From Candidatus Latescibacterota bacterium (GTDB lineage Bacteria > Latescibacterota > UBA2968), in assembly GCA_022824945.1 (NCBI GenBank), contig JAJDYX010000023.1, positions 1-64,000 on the forward strand: a stretch of 64,000 bases of DNA, in the 5' to 3' direction. Of this stretch, positions 63,625 to 64,000 are shown in pieces. The stretch's first letter is position 1. Each line of letters opens with the position of its first letter. The notes below the pieces were generated by a model. It was given only the letters and a program-made list of their open reading frames with translations, was not told the DNA's origin and searched no databases. A program made the translations under genes and the position numbers.

Positions 63625-64000
63625 ATGAAACTCGCGACTTATTCAGTCGGCGGTAGTGAATCCATTGGCGCAGTCGTCGCAAATGACACGATTGTTGTCG
63701 ATCTCGCAGCAGCGGACAGAGCATTAGCCCAATCGGAAAACCGCGAATCACATCCCTTTTTTACGGATATGCTAACCCTTCTCGAAGCCGGAGCAGAGGG
63801 ACGGTCTGCGGCACAACAGGCTGCGGCTGATGCTGAAAAGCGTTTGAACGGCAAACCAGATGGCGAGACCAGCTTTGCCGTCAGCGACGTCAAATTGCGC
63901 GCACCAGTGCCCAATCCGCACAAATTATTCTGCCTGGCGGGGAATTATCAGGATCACATTGAAGAAGGCGGCACGGCCAAGATGCAAATTCAAGACAAGG
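63625..64000 (+). CDS. Fumarylacetoacetate hydrolase family protein, N-terminal part (cut by window end)
   Basis: The ORF starts at ATG 63625 behind AAGGAG and runs open to the window end, so it is absent from the ORF track. The visible 125 residues begin MKLATYSVGGSESIGAVVAN and include FCLAGNYQDHIEEGG, the family's GxNYxxH motif preceding the catalytic domain. Family members hydrolyse or isomerise C-C bonds in diketo acids. The rest lies beyond the window. Confidence 0.88.
   Translation, partial: MKLATYSVGGSESIGAVVANDTIVVDLAAADRALAQSENRESHPFFTDMLTLLEAGAEGRSAAQQAAADAEKRLNGKPDGETSFAVSDVKLRAPVPNPHKLFCLAGNYQDHIEEGGTAKMQIQDK

Noticed and set aside
1-64000. tRNA, rRNA or CRISPR arrays
   Set aside because: No cloverleaf, rRNA-like or repeat-spacer pattern was recognised by reading the sequence; a dedicated search would be needed to exclude them.

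Overview
**Organism.** The window looks like a chromosomal segment of an uncultivated Gram-negative heterotroph of the Latescibacterota / Poribacteria kind. Family content supports this: a TonB-dependent receptor, several formylglycine-type sulfatases, six phytanoyl-CoA dioxygenase (PhyH) family proteins, a DUF6785-like membrane protein, heparinase and GH28-related proteins, a dockerin-plus-BNR protein, and many small toxin-antitoxin pairs. This is inferred from families, not from a marker gene. I found no rRNA, tRNA or CRISPR array. Coding density is high and no gene-free stretch exceeds about 300 bases; the longest, about 250 bases, is 51670-51920.

**Layout.** 1-5.5 kb: four sulfatases (the first cut by the window edge) and one unknown gene. 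5.6-6.2 kb: a DUF4160/DUF2442 pair with inverted repeats upstream. 6.2-10.6 kb: EamA exporter, an ECF sigma factor with a long C-terminal extension, an isochorismatase-like hydrolase and a histidine phosphatase. 10.6-20.4 kb: a same-strand run of small enzymes, many from resistance-like families (two serine beta-lactamase-fold hydrolases, methyltransferase, two GNAT/NUDIX-type proteins, HAD, ANT-, APH- and AAC(3)-like proteins, and a sirtuin-like protein overlapping an ArsR-type regulator). 20.4-30 kb: PhyH proteins, VOC protein, HigBA-1, an agarase-like glycosidase, GNAT, a frameshifted HIT gene, a ParE/RelE-type module, a flavin protein, an HhH protein and a beta-helix protein. 29-38 kb: beta-barrel protein with an MsrP-like lipoprotein, dockerin/BNR protein, P-loop kinase, orphan antitoxin, PhyH, Ldh-type oxidoreductase and PhoD phosphatase. 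38-46 kb: orphan HigA, PhyH genes, TIM-barrel protein, ParB-like protein, a degenerate metallophosphoesterase, HigBA-2, VOC protein and Gfo/Idh/MocA oxidoreductase. 46-55 kb: TonB receptor, MrfA-like helicase, a probable IS200/IS605 end remnant, polyprenyl synthase and transaldolase. 53.8-64 kb: a minus-strand operon (DUF6785-like membrane protein, small membrane protein, sulfatase-like protein lacking the fGly cysteine), DUF4097, heparinase-like, PhyH and DUF2807 genes, creatininase-like protein and the start of a fumarylacetoacetate hydrolase family gene.

**How the parts fit.** The sulfatases, lyases, glycosidase-like proteins, TonB receptor and sugar-type oxidoreductases suggest scavenging of sulfated or acidic polysaccharides and other organic matter. 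The small enzymes and toxin-antitoxin modules have the character of an accessory, horizontally assembled region. Several reading frames differ from the ORF track: many starts are moved to the codon with a Shine-Dalgarno sequence, the first gene is open to the left edge, the last gene runs off the right edge, and the HIT gene continues in another frame.
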